The translations under genes were made by a program, and so were the position numbers. From the NCBI GenBank assembly GCA_036874045.1, contig CM072343.1, positions 9,382,001 through 9,446,000 on the forward strand: a DNA stretch of 64,000 bases, written 5' to 3'. This document shows positions 25,092 to 37,040 of this stretch, in pieces (within the stretch, counting starts at the first letter, position 1; every line of letters begins with the position of its first letter). Source of the DNA: Cymodocea nodosa. Taxonomy: Eukaryota > Streptophyta > Magnoliopsida > Alismatales > Cymodoceaceae. The notes beneath the pieces were generated by a model. The model worked only from the letters and a program-made list of their open reading frames with translations, was not told where the DNA came from and made no database searches.

Positions 25092-25099
25092 TATTTAAA
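25092..25099 (+). promoter_or_regulatory. TATA-like box 84 bp upstream of ORF3 (B1)
   Basis: TATTTAAA followed by CACTTATTA is kept at the same place in B2 (34628-34635) and B3 (43072-43079, minus strand, 83 bp before its ATG); B4 has AATTTAAA. This suggests ORF3 may have its own transcript. Inference only. Confidence 0.35.
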
Positions 25100-25182
25100 C
25101 ACTTATTATATGGGAACTTAGGTTATATCATAAACATCTTTCTGAAAATCTTTCCCACTTGTTCTTGTTACAACCTACGACG

Positions 25183-27432
25183 ATGTTTTCCAAGTTCAAC
25201 AAAGGGTGTGGCGGAGGAAAAGGAAGAGGTAGAGGAAATGCCAAAGGCAAAGAAATAGATGTAGATGACATTCCATGTGCGTGGTTTAAAAAGATTTTTC
25301 AAGTTGACAAAAGGTTAGCTCAAATATATAGCGACTATTTCTTTTCTGAAGAAATATTATATGAAGTTAGATAAGAACTTCACAATACAACTAACAGTAT
25401 ATAATATATGGGTATAAGAAGTAAATTTGATAGAGAATATTGCATGAAATGTGTGGAGATAGCATTTTTGGAACAATATGCTAAATACTTAGAAAAAGGA
25501 GTAGGTTCATCTAATAGAATTCCTCAAACACCTATCAATGGAACAAGACTACAATCATTTGAGGAAGAACATGAATCAACTATACCTACACCTTTGTTTT
25601 CAAAGGAAAAATAAACAAATATTTTTGTTGATCAAAGAAATGTTGGTAGTCTTCGAAAGGCAATAGCTATAGAAAGTGCCTTTGAAGAATTAAAACAGAA
25701 AACTTTTATGGAATAGATTCAGAAGAAAACAACAACAATAGTAGAAGAACAACTAACTTGTTACAAGAGATGAAGAGTTAGAAAAATTGTTTCTAAAGAA
25801 ACAAATGTTGTTAAAAAGAAAAATCAGATGATGATTTAATTCCTAAGGACAATGTATGTCTAGACATTGTACCTTACAATGCATTTGACAAGCTCATTAG
25901 TTCAGAACACACTGAAACTGATGATGATGAGACTTTATTCTCTTTTTCTAGAAAACTTGAAAAGAAATCAGAGAAACAAATAAGTTCAAGTTTTTCAATA
26001 GTTTCAAGCCCTGATGATAAGGAAATTGAACAATCAAAGCATTAGGCAACGAATATTGAACAAGTTATTGTAAATGTACTTGAAAATATTGAGGTAGTAA
26101 CTAGTTCAAAGGTTGGATTGTTTGGAGTGGTAGTTATTGAAAAGATAAGACTCCAGAAGAGCTTAATGTTGATCAACCTATTTCAGATTCTATAGAACCA
26201 GAGTCTGAGAATTCACAGCATGTACAAATGGAAATATCTGTTGAAGAAAATGTAAAATTACAGATAGATGCACAGGCTGATGAATTTGTGGAAAATTTGT
26301 ACTCTAAATTTTCTATAGAAACTAAGCTTATGAATGTGGTGGATATTGAAAATGTTCTTCATTCTATTGAAGCTAAAATATCAAGCTTACCTAAGTAGCT
26401 TCAAGAAAATCTTTTGATAGAGGAACACAATGACATTCATTTTGAAGAAGAGTTCTTGAAGATGAATTAAATTTTGAATCAAGGCTTCAAGTATCACCTT
26501 CTTTGTATAGAATACTACAAATTCTAGGAAATTCAATTTATTTTAGATCTGAGGAAGCATTGCAGAAATACAATAATTTGATTTCATGTCAGATTCTGCA
26601 TGCTCGACCAATAAAATTTAGAGGGTTACTACAAATAAGAGATCTATTTGAGTTTCAAAGCTTAATGCAATTCTTGCCAGTTGGAACATAATGGAAGCAA
26701 TATAAAGAGCTTATTGCAGCTTTTTATAGCAATCTAGTCAAGAATGACAATATGTTAACAACTCAAATACATCAACAAGAGTTTACTTTATCTCCTGAAT
26801 TGATTTTTGAAGTTTTAGGATTAAGAAATGAAGGTGTTGTTACTAATAGATTTGACATTGTTAGATAACTGGAATGGGACATTCAATCTTTATCACAAAT
26901 TCTAGATGTATATTCTGAAATGAGATTAATGGAAAATTTGAATGCAAAGGCAATGTTTATTGCAAATATTCTACATGCTAATTTCTTTCAGAGAGTCGAA
27001 CATAATCTAGAAGTTAGCAGAAGTTGTTTATATGCAACTTATGGCCTCTTGAACAGAATTCAAATCAATTAGATTGATATTTTCATTTCTCAACTACAGC
27101 ATATGAGTTCAAAGTTATTTTTTGGTGATGTTGTATGTCGAATTCTTGTAAACCAATTAACTTTATCCAACTGGCCATCTGAAACTAAAGGCATGAGAGC
27201 TTTAAGTATCAAAGATTTGCAAAAATACCAATTAATGCAACAACAGTAACAACAACAACCTGACATTACAGAACACCAACCACAACAGCAAAACTATTTA
27301 GATCAAGTACAACAACAACACGATCTACCTCCCAACTTAGATGCAGTGCTGAATGACATTAGAAATGATTTTAGACATCTAGGCGATAAAATTTGTAATG
27401 CTATTACTGATATAATTAGGAGGAATAGATAA
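25183..27432 (+). pseudogene. Element B1 ORF3, plant-transposon-protein-like, broken
   Basis: The ATG at 25183 gives MFSKFNKGCGGGKGRGRG. Expected layout from B3 and B4: a short Gly/Arg/Lys-rich head, a helical segment (WFKKIF.VDKRLA), a Glu/Ser/Lys-rich middle, the conserved domain (about 26480-27200: FRSEEALQKYNNL, CQILHARPIKF, EIRDLFEFQ, a LSPELIFEVLG-like block, SRSCLYATYGLLNRI), a CAA/Gln run (27240-27320) and a short conserved tail ending at the TAA 27430-27432. Multiple stops and frameshifts (for example 25372, 25614, 26396, 26689) disable it. No transmembrane segment was seen. Confidence 0.75.
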
Positions 27433-27870
27433 ATGTATTGTCATTTGTCTGTTTCCTTGTTTCTGAATACAAAATGTAATGTTTGTATTTATTGTTTGAT
27501 TATTTGAACAATACATTTTACTGTAAATGATTTTTATTCTTATTAATGCTTACAAAACATTTAGTTGTAAATGTGTCTTACAGATTTTTATTCTATGTAA
27601 TCATCTTTTTGGTTAATGACAAAAAGGGGGAGATGATTATGAGTTTAAATGCTTATATTAAAAAGGGGAGATGATTCTGTGGTTATTGATTTCTTTCTAG
27701 ACTTCTAAGAGGTGAATTTTACACAAACAATAGAAATAAGTTTAAGTGAACTTAAGTCAACAAAATTGGTTGTTGAATTAAAACTTAACCTAATGGAGGT
27801 GCTTCATTGAGTTAAACATATTTCATAATTGGCTTAATATGATTTTTGTCATCATCAAAAAGGGGGAGAT
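27433..27870 (+). other. ORF3 to 3' LTR region with polypurine tracts (B1)
   Basis: ACAAAAAGGGGGAGAT (27619-27634), AAAAGGGGAGATG (27661-27671) and the LTR-adjacent CAAAAAGGGGGAGAT (27856-27870). No gene was seen. Confidence 0.72.
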
Positions 27871-29416
27871 TGTTGAGTATTTTGTTTTGATGATGTGTGC
27901 TAAACAAATGTAATCATATTTACTCAATTACTATTGTTTGTGAAAGTAAATTAAGAACATCAATTAATACAGAAAAAAGTGTATTGATATAAATAATTGT
28001 TTGTAATGGATCTGAGATTATACTAAGCTAAATAACTAGTCATTATGTTATATGAACTTTTCATTTAACTAAATGTTAATATGTGTTTTTATTGTAAAGC
28101 ATGATATGTTTTAAAGTTATATTTTCTGTATCATGTAAAGTGCACGTTAAAGATAACTCAGTAAGTTAGTGTGTTATTTGTAAAAATGTCACGTGAGAAC
28201 TCGTTGAGTTATAGGCTTAAAGGTTAAAATAGGTCACGTGAGAACTCGTTAAGTTAGTGAGTAAAAGAGCAAAAGGAAGAGACGAACTCGTTAAGTTAGT
28301 ATTGTGCACGTGGTGAAATTAAAATTTACAAATGTTATATTGTAACACGTTAGTTGCACATGTTTAACTCGTTAAGTTAATATTACTACACTAACTGCAT
28401 GCGTTGAGTTGATATATATTGAATACTAAGGCAACATGTTAGGTTGACGTTATAAACTTAAAGTTATTTTTATTACACGTGGTAAATACCTTATTATAAA
28501 AACATTTGTTTATTACTAGTTCGTTGAGTTAGCATAACACCATGAAGCTAGTTCATTGAGTTAGCATAACACCACGGACTTAGTTCATTAAGTTAGCTAT
28601 AGTTATTGTCACATGATTTGGCACATGATGAACTCATTGAGTTAGATAAGTTAAGTTATAAATATACTTGTTTTACTCGTTTAGTTAACATTAACACAAC
28701 GACTTGTTATTACACTTAATGAAAAATTTTGGATGAGAAAGTTTATTTTGCAGGAAAATTTTCAAAGATCTGGGATTGATGATTAGAGAAAATTTGAAAG
28801 GAAAACGTGGGTCAGAACGCTTGTATTTCGATGAAGGAAAATGAGAAGACATGAAGAGTGGAAAACTGATAGTGATTGAATGTGGAGAATATGCATGAAG
28901 TGAATATACAATATAAAAGGCATAGAATTCTCGTTGATCAATTATCCCTGCACACCAAATGAAATATATTTTCAGGGATCAAAAACACCTCTTCGAGGAA
29001 AAGCTCTCAGATGGAAGAAAATTCAATGAAGCAGAAAAAGTCAGATTTATGTCATTGAAGATCTAAAGTATTAGAAGAAAGCAAATTCGATGAAACAGAG
29101 AAAGTCAAATATTTGTCATTGAAGAATTACAGAAGAAGAAAAAAAAAAAATCTCAAACAAGGAGAAATGTTTTAAATTCCGCAAATTAGATTTCACTATT
29201 TGTAGTTATGAAATTGATTAGATGAAACATAGTATTGTTATATAATTGCATCTACAATTTCTAAGGAGAATTGAATTGTATATTGTAATTGAAACCTTGA
29301 ATAAAATGATTTGATTAAAATAGTGTTTCGACTTGTTTTTATTTTTTGAAGTTTCAATTATAGTCAAAAATGTTGAAGAACTTCACCCTCCTCTTGTGTA
29401 GCCATTTGATCCTACA
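27871..29416 (+). repeat. Element B1 3' LTR (1546 bp)
   Basis: It begins TGTTGAGTATTTTG right after the polypurine tract and ends CATTTGATCCTACA. The U3 is packed with ACTCGTTAAGTTAG and GTTCGTTGAGTTAGC motifs and CACGTG boxes. A TATA box lies at 28912-28919. The 42-bp R-region repeat of the other B LTRs is represented by about one and a half degraded units. Confidence 0.9.
28912..28919 (+). promoter_or_regulatory. TATA box of family B LTR (B1 copy)
   Basis: TATAAAAG followed by GCATAGAATTCTCG is shared by all B LTRs (50800-50807 in B2, 49236-49243 minus strand in B3, 63302-63309 in B4). Confidence 0.6.
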
Positions 29417-29700
29417 TAGCGGTTACTAAAATTTGAAATAAGAACCATACTATAGGTTACAAGACACATTCTTACAACGAGATTCATTTGCCTTATGGTC
29501 GTGCATTATAAATATAGAACAAAATGTTATTTACTAGTTACCAGCAATTGAGGAAAGAAAAGAAAATTCGTTGGGGAACTGGAAGGAGAAGCAATTGATT
29601 CAACTTCATTCGTCAACAACTATTTACTAAAAACAAAGCATCAGACTGATATGTAATTAATCTTCTACTATTTTACTTTATGTTAAGAGTTTATGAGCAC
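29417..29700 (+). other. Leader upstream of D1 gag
   Basis: No gene. It contains ATTATAAATATAG (about 29506) that could be a TATA box. It could be the end of an LTR plus the 5' untranslated leader, but no primer-binding site was recognised. Confidence 0.35.
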
Positions 29701-31018
29701 ATGGACTTGTTCTCCTAGTACTAAACGATTAGTAAGAACACCTACACAGGATTATTCAACATAGAAGCGTACTGAAATATTTTCTGAATTAGACTTTAAC
29801 GAAATCCTTAGGGGTGTAGCTAACCTTTCTTTAAAAGAGAACGAAGATATGGCTACTCTAATAGAAAAACCATTATGGGAAATTCTGTATCCTGAACTAG
29901 TTGATGAACCTTCATGTATTTGATTGCCAAATTTTGAGGGAGATAGGTTTGAACTTAAATCTAATTATATTAGTCAATTGATACACTTTGCCTATTATTT
30001 CCTTAGAGAATTTAACGAAGTTTGTCAAATGATAAAAATGCCAAACATGAGTATTGATGCTATTAAACTTAGATATATTCCTTTTACTTTAAAAGACATA
30101 ACTAAGAGATGGTTATATACTCTATTGCTTGATTCAATTTCTGCATGGACTGAATTTTGCTCTATCTTTTTGGAAAAATATTATCCAACACATCAAACGA
30201 TTAAAAAGAAAAAGGAAATATTAATGTGTAGCCAAAAACAGGGAGAATCATTATGGAAATATTTTGAAAGATTTAAAGATTTACTGTCTCAATGTCCACA
30301 TCATGCAATGAGTAAAGCATAACTAATAGGTATAATTTGTGAAGGCATAGATGTTTCAACTAAATCTTTATTAGAATCTACTTGTCAGAATGGATTTTTA
30401 AAACTGTGTAGTGAAGAAGCATGAGCATACTTAGAAAACTTTGCAAAAAGAACTACTTAGTGTGAAAACTCAGCTAAAGCTATTATAGATAAAAGAATAT
30501 TGTCAAGGGGAATGCATGAAATAGATTCAAGCACTATGCTTGAAGTTAAATTAACTAAGTTAACAAAGAAAATTTAGTTATCAATAAATCAAAAGCTAGC
30601 AGAAAAGAATGCAAACATTAATGACTTAGATATTATTCATGCTAGAAACCAAAAAGATAACTTTGGAAATTCTTATAACCTTAATTGGAGAAATCACCCG
30701 AACCTATCTTGGAGAAATAACAATTTCTAGGGAGTAGAAAATATAAATGACAAAAATATAAGTTAAGAAGCGTTAATTGAATAAGGATCTAGAATAGAGA
30801 AGTTAGAAAAGATGATTCAATAATTAAACAATTGTTTAGATCATGTATTTGGAAATGCTGCCATTCAGAATCAAAATATGAATAGAAATATACACCCTAG
30901 ACAGAAGGAATCAATAGAAGTTAGACCTACTAGAGGATTGCCAAAACAAGTAGTGTCTAACCTTGTCAATAGAACTGTTAATGAAATTGATACCTCCTTT
31001 TGGAGGAAAACTGAATGA
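29701..31018 (+). pseudogene. gag: Element D1 gag, Athila-type (Ty3/gypsy)
   Basis: The central block (29924-30322) reads like the Retrotrans_gag family of Athila elements: IPFTLKDITKRWLYTLLLDS, WTEFCSIFLEKYYPT, KKKEILMCSQKQGESLWKYF and FKDLLSQCPHH. Downstream, SYNLNWRNHPNLSWRNNN (about 30670-30725) matches the Athila signature YNPGWRNHPNFSWRNN as I recall it. In-frame stops near 29756, 29922, 30320 and 30422 and others make it a pseudogene. It ends at TGA 31016-31018, and no protease follows. Gag would assemble the particle of a Ty3/gypsy element. Confidence 0.82.
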
Positions 31019-31237
31019 AGTAGTATAACTGAAGTAACTTTGTATAATATAATAAGTAGAAAAATATAAAAAGAAAAAAAATGTAAGTTTAATTATAGTA
31101 AGTAGTGTTGTAGAGTTATTACTTAACTCAACAAACTTAGTCCGTTGAATTATGACCTAACTCCATGAGGGTATGTAAGTAACTATGTTAATTTTATCTC
31201 TACTAAATTTTGTTTATGTTATATAGAATCACAATAG
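31019..31237 (+). promoter_or_regulatory. gag to F-box intergenic segment (D1)
   Basis: 219 bp, conserved in D2 (217 bp). It carries AACTCAACAAACTTAGTCCG and similar motifs like those of the B and D LTRs, a donor-like GTATGTAAGT (31171-31180) and acceptor-like ATATAG (31221-31226) or ACAATAG (31231-31237) before the ATG. It may hold a promoter or a short 5' intron; neither is proven. Confidence 0.35.
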
Positions 31238-32350
31238 ATGAAATTGATGAAATTACCACTAGATGCACTAAGGGAAGTATTAAGTAACTGGTTAGCTAAA
31301 TATCTGTGTAGATTGTGTTGTGTGTCAAAAGAAATTAAAGAATGTGTTAGTAAAAAATATTTTCATGGACTACAAGCTACAAAAATGACTAATATTAGAG
31401 AAGGATTTTTATGGAAGTCATTTAATCGTTGTTCAATCAGCTATGAATATCTGAATATGGAAGAAACTGTTGGAATTCCACCCAATACATTAGAAGGAAT
31501 AGATCATATTATGGGGATAGATGAATGATTAATTATTTATAGAACCAAACCAAGGTATGCAATTATGTTACTTGATATTTTGATTAGAAATCCTATCACT
31601 AGAGAATAATGGAATATAGAAAGGCCTAATAGATTTGAAGTACCAATTGAAAATTATGGGTCAACTTTAACATTTTCTGATAAAAATTCGACCATTATTG
31701 AAAAATTGTATTACTAGAGACCAATGAAAAATTGGGATGAAGATTTATGCTTAAGTGTGTATAATTTTCTAAATAGATCTTGGACTGAAAATACTATGAT
31801 ATATCTAGGACAGAAAGTATTAATTAACAACATACATGTCATACTTGATGGATATATATATTTAGTCACGGATATATCAGTTGCATTTAGATCTGATTTA
31901 TACATTGTAAGCATAGATAGTTATGATGATGACTTTATAAAAATATTGCCTATACCTAATGATATAGCTAAACCACTATCTACAAAACATGATAAAATTC
32001 AATTAGGAATGTGGTATAATGAACATGATGATCCTACTTTATGTTTGATAAGATGGTTGGATGAATTGATGAAATTTCAAATATGGATTATGAAAGACTT
32101 AAATGAATGGAAGTGGGAAGAGGAATATATTGAAATATATGTAGAAATAGAAACAACTATATTATCTTGGAACATAAGAGGATCCCTTTCTGCATATATT
32201 TAGTATTGATAACATACTACAAGTTTACAAGTTAAAAAGGAAAGCCAATTGCATTAAAATAGAATTAATAGTAAGAAGAATTATGCCTAAAAGTTTGCTT
32301 GGACTGACACATTTATTCCATTTGTCACTATTTTTCAATCATGTTCTTAA
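31238..32350 (+). pseudogene. F-box protein with F-box-associated domain (D1 copy), broken
   Basis: An intron-less plant F-box gene. Residues 6-45 form the F-box (KLPLDALREVLSNW..., LCRLCCVSKEIKECV), which would bind SKP1 in an SCF ubiquitin ligase. The rest matches the plant F-box-associated repeat region: SDLYIVSIDS.., IKILPIPND, LGMWYNEHDDPTLCLIRW, FQIWIMKDLNEWKWE. In-frame stops at TGA 31526-31528 and TAG 31715-31717 are shared with D2; a further TAA near 31608 is specific to D1, and the C-terminus past 32203 is frameshifted. The substrate is unknown. It was probably a host gene picked up by the gag element. Confidence 0.82.
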
Positions 32351-32597
32351 ACTGTGATTTTGTACTTTTAATGTTGTGTGTACTCTGCATTTATTTTTAG
32401 AAAAGAAAGAAAAAATTTTAGTTTTTGTTTTATTTTATAGAAAAAAAGAAAGAAAGAAACAAAATATCAATCTAGTTTGTTGGTATCTGTTCTAGGAAAT
32501 CAATTGGCTTACTTGTGAGACACCAAAGGCATAGGAGCCTAGGTTCCACACAAGACTGATTTAACAATTTATGTTTTGTTATTAAATGTTATTTTGT

Positions 32598-33127
32598 GTT
32601 TGATGTGTGTGTTTGTGTTAGATTTCAATCTAATCCTAAAGAATCACACTCAATTGCAGTTAAAAGAATATTTAGATATATACAAGGAACTAAAAATTTC
32701 AGACTGTATTATTCTAAAGAGTGTTCAATAGATCTTATAAGATATACTAATGCTGATTATGCAGGATCTAAATCTGATAGAAAGAGTACCAATGGCACAT
32801 GTCAATTATTGGGAAATAATTTGGTGTCATGGTTTAGTAAAAAAACAAAACTGTGTAGCACTTTTTACTACAGAAGCTGAATATGTTATTGTTGCATTGT
32901 GTTGCACTCAGATTCTGTGGATAAGGCAAACTTTAGAAGATTTTGGATTATCTTATGATACAACTGAGATTTATTTTCTAAGAGATAACATAATTAAAGG
33001 AAAAATTAAATTAGAATTTGCGTCTAGTAAAAATCAATTAGCTAATATATTTACAAAACTTCTAGACGAAAATACATTCTGCAACATTAGATTAAATTTG
33101 GGTATTTGTAGGCTATGTGATGTGTAA
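32598..33127 (+). pseudogene. pol: Element B2 RNase H fragment of pol
   Basis: It starts abruptly at VCVCVRFQSNPKESHSIAVK and continues through YTNADYAGSKSD and a shifted frame with TTEAEYVIVALC. The CDSS...[13 protein letters not shown] block is deleted (YDTTEIY joins directly to FLRDN). It ends GICRLCDV with the stop at 33125-33127. It lacks everything upstream of RNase H. Confidence 0.85.
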
Positions 33128-34646
33128 AATGCTTAAACTCCACATAAAAAGATAAATAGTATTGATGATGTTGTTCACCTCATAGATATTATATACTTAT
33201 CATAAATATCTAAAGTAATATCTAAACTACTACTTAAGATACTATGTATTTATTGTAAAATCATAGTAGTATCTTATTGATTTTAAGTAGTTTATCAATT
33301 TTAATGGTTTTTACGATTTTAAGTGGAAGTGTAAATGAAAAACATTAAATACTTCTGACATTCTGAAATTTTCATTAAGTGTTTTCTTTGAATCAAGGAA
33401 AGTGCATATGATCATGCATAAATTTGACTTAATTGATTAAACTTATACAATAAGTTATATGTAACTCATCTTAAACTGTTAATCAAAAGTATAAGCTTAT
33501 TGAAACTGATTCATATTCTCTGTAAAATCATAGAAGTAAAAATTGTATGAGATTTGTGTTTTATTGCATCTGTATTAATGGAATACATATATACTGTGCT
33601 TAAAATGAAAAGTGCTTACAAAGTGAAAATCTTTGAGAGTTTATTGATCAGTTTGATCACGAACCTTTTGTACTTGAGCAGATAAGTATGTAAGGATTGT
33701 TGTCCTGAAAAAGGATTCTTTAAATCTGGCAACCTAAGGTCCTGATCAGATCTGGGATTGTTGATTGAAAGCTCATTACATAGGTACATTAGAAAGCTCT
33801 TGTATGATTCAAGCTTTTCAAACTAACTTTTCAAGAAAATTATCAATATTTACTATTTTGAAAAGAAAAAGTTGTTTCATTAATTACAGATATCTTTGAA
33901 TCGCATATAGTTTCTACCAATGTGACTACTGATTTATTGAATCAACATTAGTACTTTTGAAAACATTTATTTGAGATACATTCTTTTATTCTCCTTGAAT
34001 TAATCATATAGAGTTCAAAGTTGTGTTTTGATTCATATACAGTAGGAATTGATTCTGGAAATCATTTTTGATGAAGTCAGAATAACGGAAGTTTCTGAAA
34101 AGAAAATTTAAAAGTATAGTTATACTTAACATCTATTGTTATACAAGTATATTTTGTATGTTATTGAATATATAAGAAGTATATTTGTAGGGGGAGGATT
34201 AACAATGTCCAAAAATAGATTAATATAATTCAGAATACAAATCTTGGTTAATCTGAATTAATGTCCTCTTAAAATCTTGATGAAATAATTTAAAAAGACA
34301 AACAAACTATTTTAGATTCAAAAGGACAGGAATGCTAGAATAGTTTACAATGTTCTCAAGAAAATAATAAGGTATAGCTATTGTGATGTGTTCAGAACAT
34401 TTCAATTGGAAGCATCCAAAAATTGTTTTAAGTATACTAACTAGACGTTATGTTAGATAAGGTAACGTGTAAAAATGCCTTTAGACAGCATTTTACTTGT
34501 TAGGTTTGTTAACTCAACGAGTTATACTTGAATATTTCGGGTACCTTGATTGAATAAACTTTATTCAATTTTTATTTAATATCTAAACCCAACTTTTCTT
34601 ACACGTTGAGTTATTCACCTAAAACCCTATTTAAACACTTATTACA
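33128..34646 (+). repeat. Element B2 pol-ORF3 spacer
   Basis: Matches the B1 and B3 spacers over its length, including GTAGGGGGAGGATT (34188-34201) and TATTTAAA (34628-34635). No gene. Confidence 0.8.
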
Positions 34647-36542
34647 CAACCATTTGAGGAAGAACATGAATCAGTTATCCCTACTCCTTTACATTCAAAA
34701 CAATTAGAATCAAATATTGTTGTTGATAAAAGAAAAGTTGAAAGTCTTCAAAAGGCTATAGCAATAAAAAGTGCCTTTGAAGAACTAAAGCAGAAAACTT
34801 TTATGGAGCAATTTGAAAAGAAAACAGCAATATTTGAAGAGGAGAAACAGAAATGTTATAGTAGAAGGAAAGTAAGAAAAAGTATGTCTAAGAAAACAAA
34901 GTCTATTGAAAGAGGACAATCAGATGAAAATTTATTTCCAAAGGACAATGTATGTCTAGACATTGTACCTTATTGTGCATCTGATAAACTCATTAGTTCT
35001 GAACATACTGAAACTGATGAAGATAATGAGACTTTATTTTCCCTTACTAGAAAGCTTGAGAAGAAATACAAGTCAAATATGAGCTCAAGTTTTTCTATTA
35101 GTACAAGTTCTGATGATGCAGAAATTTAAAAATCAGAGCATCAGGCACCTGACATCAAACAAGTTATTGCAGATATGATTGAAAATATTGAGGCAGTAAC
35201 TAGTTCATAGGTTGAATTGTCTAGAGTAGGAGATATTGAAAATGTTAAGACTCCAAAAGAGCTAAAAGTTAACCAGCCTTCTTCAGAATCTATAGAAGCA
35301 AAGTTAGAGAATTCACTCCATGTCTTAATGGAAATATCTGTTGAACAAAATGAACAATTTCAGACAAATACACCGGCTGTAGAATTTGTGGAAAAATTGA
35401 ACTCTGAAGATTCTATAGAGACTGAACAGATGAATGCTGAGCATATTGAAAATGTTCCTTACACTGTTGAAGCTAAAGTATCAAGCTTACCTAAGCAGCT
35501 TCAAGATAATATTTTGATAGAGGAACAAAATGACATTCACTTTGCAGAAGAGATTCCTGAAGATGAAATAAATTCAAAATCACAGCTTCAGGTATCACCT
35601 TCCTTGTGTATAGTATTACAAATTCAAGGTAATTCAATTCATTTTAGATCTGAAGAAGCATTGCAGAAATGCAATAATCTGATTACATGTCAGATTCTGC
35701 ATGCTCGTCCAATAAAATTCAGAAATTTGATGGAAATAAGAGATCTATTTGAGTTTCAATGCCTCATTCAATTATTGCCAGTTGGAACAAAATGGAAGCA
35801 ATACAAAGAGCTAATTGCAGCTTTTTATAGCAATTTGGTCAAGAATGACAACATATTGAAAACTCAAATAAATCAATAGGAGTTCACATTGTCTCCTAAG
35901 TTAATTTTTGAAGTTTTGGGATTAAAGAATGAATGTGTTGTTGTTACAAACAGATTTGACATGATTAGACAACTGGAATGGAACATTCAGTCTTTATCAA
36001 AAATTCCAGATGTATATTCTGAAATGAGATTAATGGAAAATCTGAATGTAGAGGTAAGGTTCATTTCAAATATATTGCATGCAAATTTATTTCATAGAGT
36101 TGGACACAATTTGGAAGTCAGCAGAAGCTATTTATATGCAACTTATGGCCTGTTGAATAGAATTCAAATCAATTGGTTTGATGTTTTTATTTCTCAACTA
36201 CAACATATGAGTTCAAAGTTATTTTATGGTGATGCTATATGTAGACTCATTGCAAGCCAATTGAATTTATCCGACTGGCCCTCTGAAACTAAAGGCATGA
36301 GAGCATTTAGTGTAAAAGATTTGCAACGATTCCAGCTCATGCATAAACCTCAATGAGAACAACAACAACCTGATTGTATAGACCATATACAACAACAACA
36401 ACAAGGTTATTCAGTTCAAGCAGAACATCAAACCCAGCTACCTCCTGACTTAGATGCAGTGCTTAACAACATCAGAAATGATATTAGACATTTAGGAGAT
36501 AAAATATGTAATGCTGTAAGTGATATTCGTAGGAGGGGTTGA
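34647..36542 (+). pseudogene. Element B2 ORF3 with the N-terminal region deleted
   Basis: About 480 bp is missing between the TATA-like box and FEEEHESVIPTP, so the start codon, basic head and first helices are gone. The rest is well kept: the acidic middle (34803-35129, 35217 on), the conserved domain (FRSEEALQKCNNL, ARPIKFRNLMEIRDLFEFQ, LIFEVLGLKNECVV, SRSYLYATYGLLNRI, about 35630-36260), a CAACAA run (36357-36405) and the tail to TGA 36540-36542. Stops at about 35127 and 35877 and near 36354 interrupt it. Confidence 0.75.
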
Positions 36543-37040
36543 TAACTATTTTTGTTTGTTTCTGAATACAAAATGTAATGTTTGTATTCCTTGTTTGATT
36601 TATTGAACAATACATTTGTTTCTGTAAATGTATTCTATTCTTATTATTGTTAATAGAAAGAGTTGTTGTAAATATATCTCTTACTATATATATATTCTCT
36701 GTAATTATCTTTTTGATTAATGACAAAAAGGGGGAGAAATGTTATAAAAAGATGATTATGATTTTAATTGCATATATTATAAAGAGAGATGATATTTAAA
36801 TAGTTATTGTAATCTAACAGATGATAATTAGAAAACTGATACTTATATAATTATTGACATCTGAAAGTTTTAGTTCTGAGAGGTGAAATTTACACAAACA
36901 ATAGAAATAAGCTTAAGTGAACTTAAGTCAACAAACTTGTTTGTTGTATGAAAAGTTAACCCAACAAAGGTGCTTTGTTGAGTTATACATATTTCATAAT
37001 TGATTTAATATGGTTTTGTCGTCATTAAAAAGGGGGAGAT
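36543..37040 (+). other. ORF3 to 3' LTR region with polypurine tracts (B2)
   Basis: ACAAAAAGGGGGAGAAAT (36723-36740) and the LTR-adjacent TTAAAAAGGGGGAGAT (37025-37040). No gene was seen. Confidence 0.7.

Larger units (their letters stand above)
23617..25182 (+). repeat. Element B1 pol-ORF3 spacer
   Basis: About 1.55 kb without a gene, present in all B copies (1-122 plus 8349-8939; 33128-34646; 42990-44593; 58466-59525). It includes a purine tract GTAGGGGGAGGAAT (24647-24660) followed by about 500 bp with LTR-type motifs (ACTCGTTAGGTTAG, AACTCAACAAGTT, ACTCGTTAAGTTA) leading to ORF3. A diverged version lies at 51988-53300 in D2. Confidence 0.8.
18218..29416 (+). mobile_element. Element B1: Sirevirus-like element with gag, pol, ORF3 and 3' LTR; 5' LTR lost
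   Basis: Plus-strand order: gag, pol, a 1.6-kb spacer, ORF3, polypurine tracts, 3' LTR. The left end is cut about 30 bp upstream of the gag start, where it abuts element C, so the primer site and 5' LTR are missing. All genes carry lesions. It is the longest gag-pol copy of family B here and the only B copy that still holds integrase. Confidence 0.87.
29417..32597 (+). mobile_element. Element D1: Athila-like gag plus captured F-box gene, partial
   Basis: It starts directly at the end of the B1 LTR and stops near 32597, where it meets RNase H of B2. It carries an Athila-type gag (about 29700-31018) and, 219 bp later on the same strand, an F-box pseudogene (31238-32350). No protease, RT or integrase lies between or after them. 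D2 shows the same junction and spacing. LTRs cannot be defined for D1: 29417-29700 is a leader of unclear nature that shares TAGCGGTTAC with the D3 LTR. The 3' flank (32351-32597) is AT-rich with an AAAG microsatellite near 32440. Confidence 0.7.
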
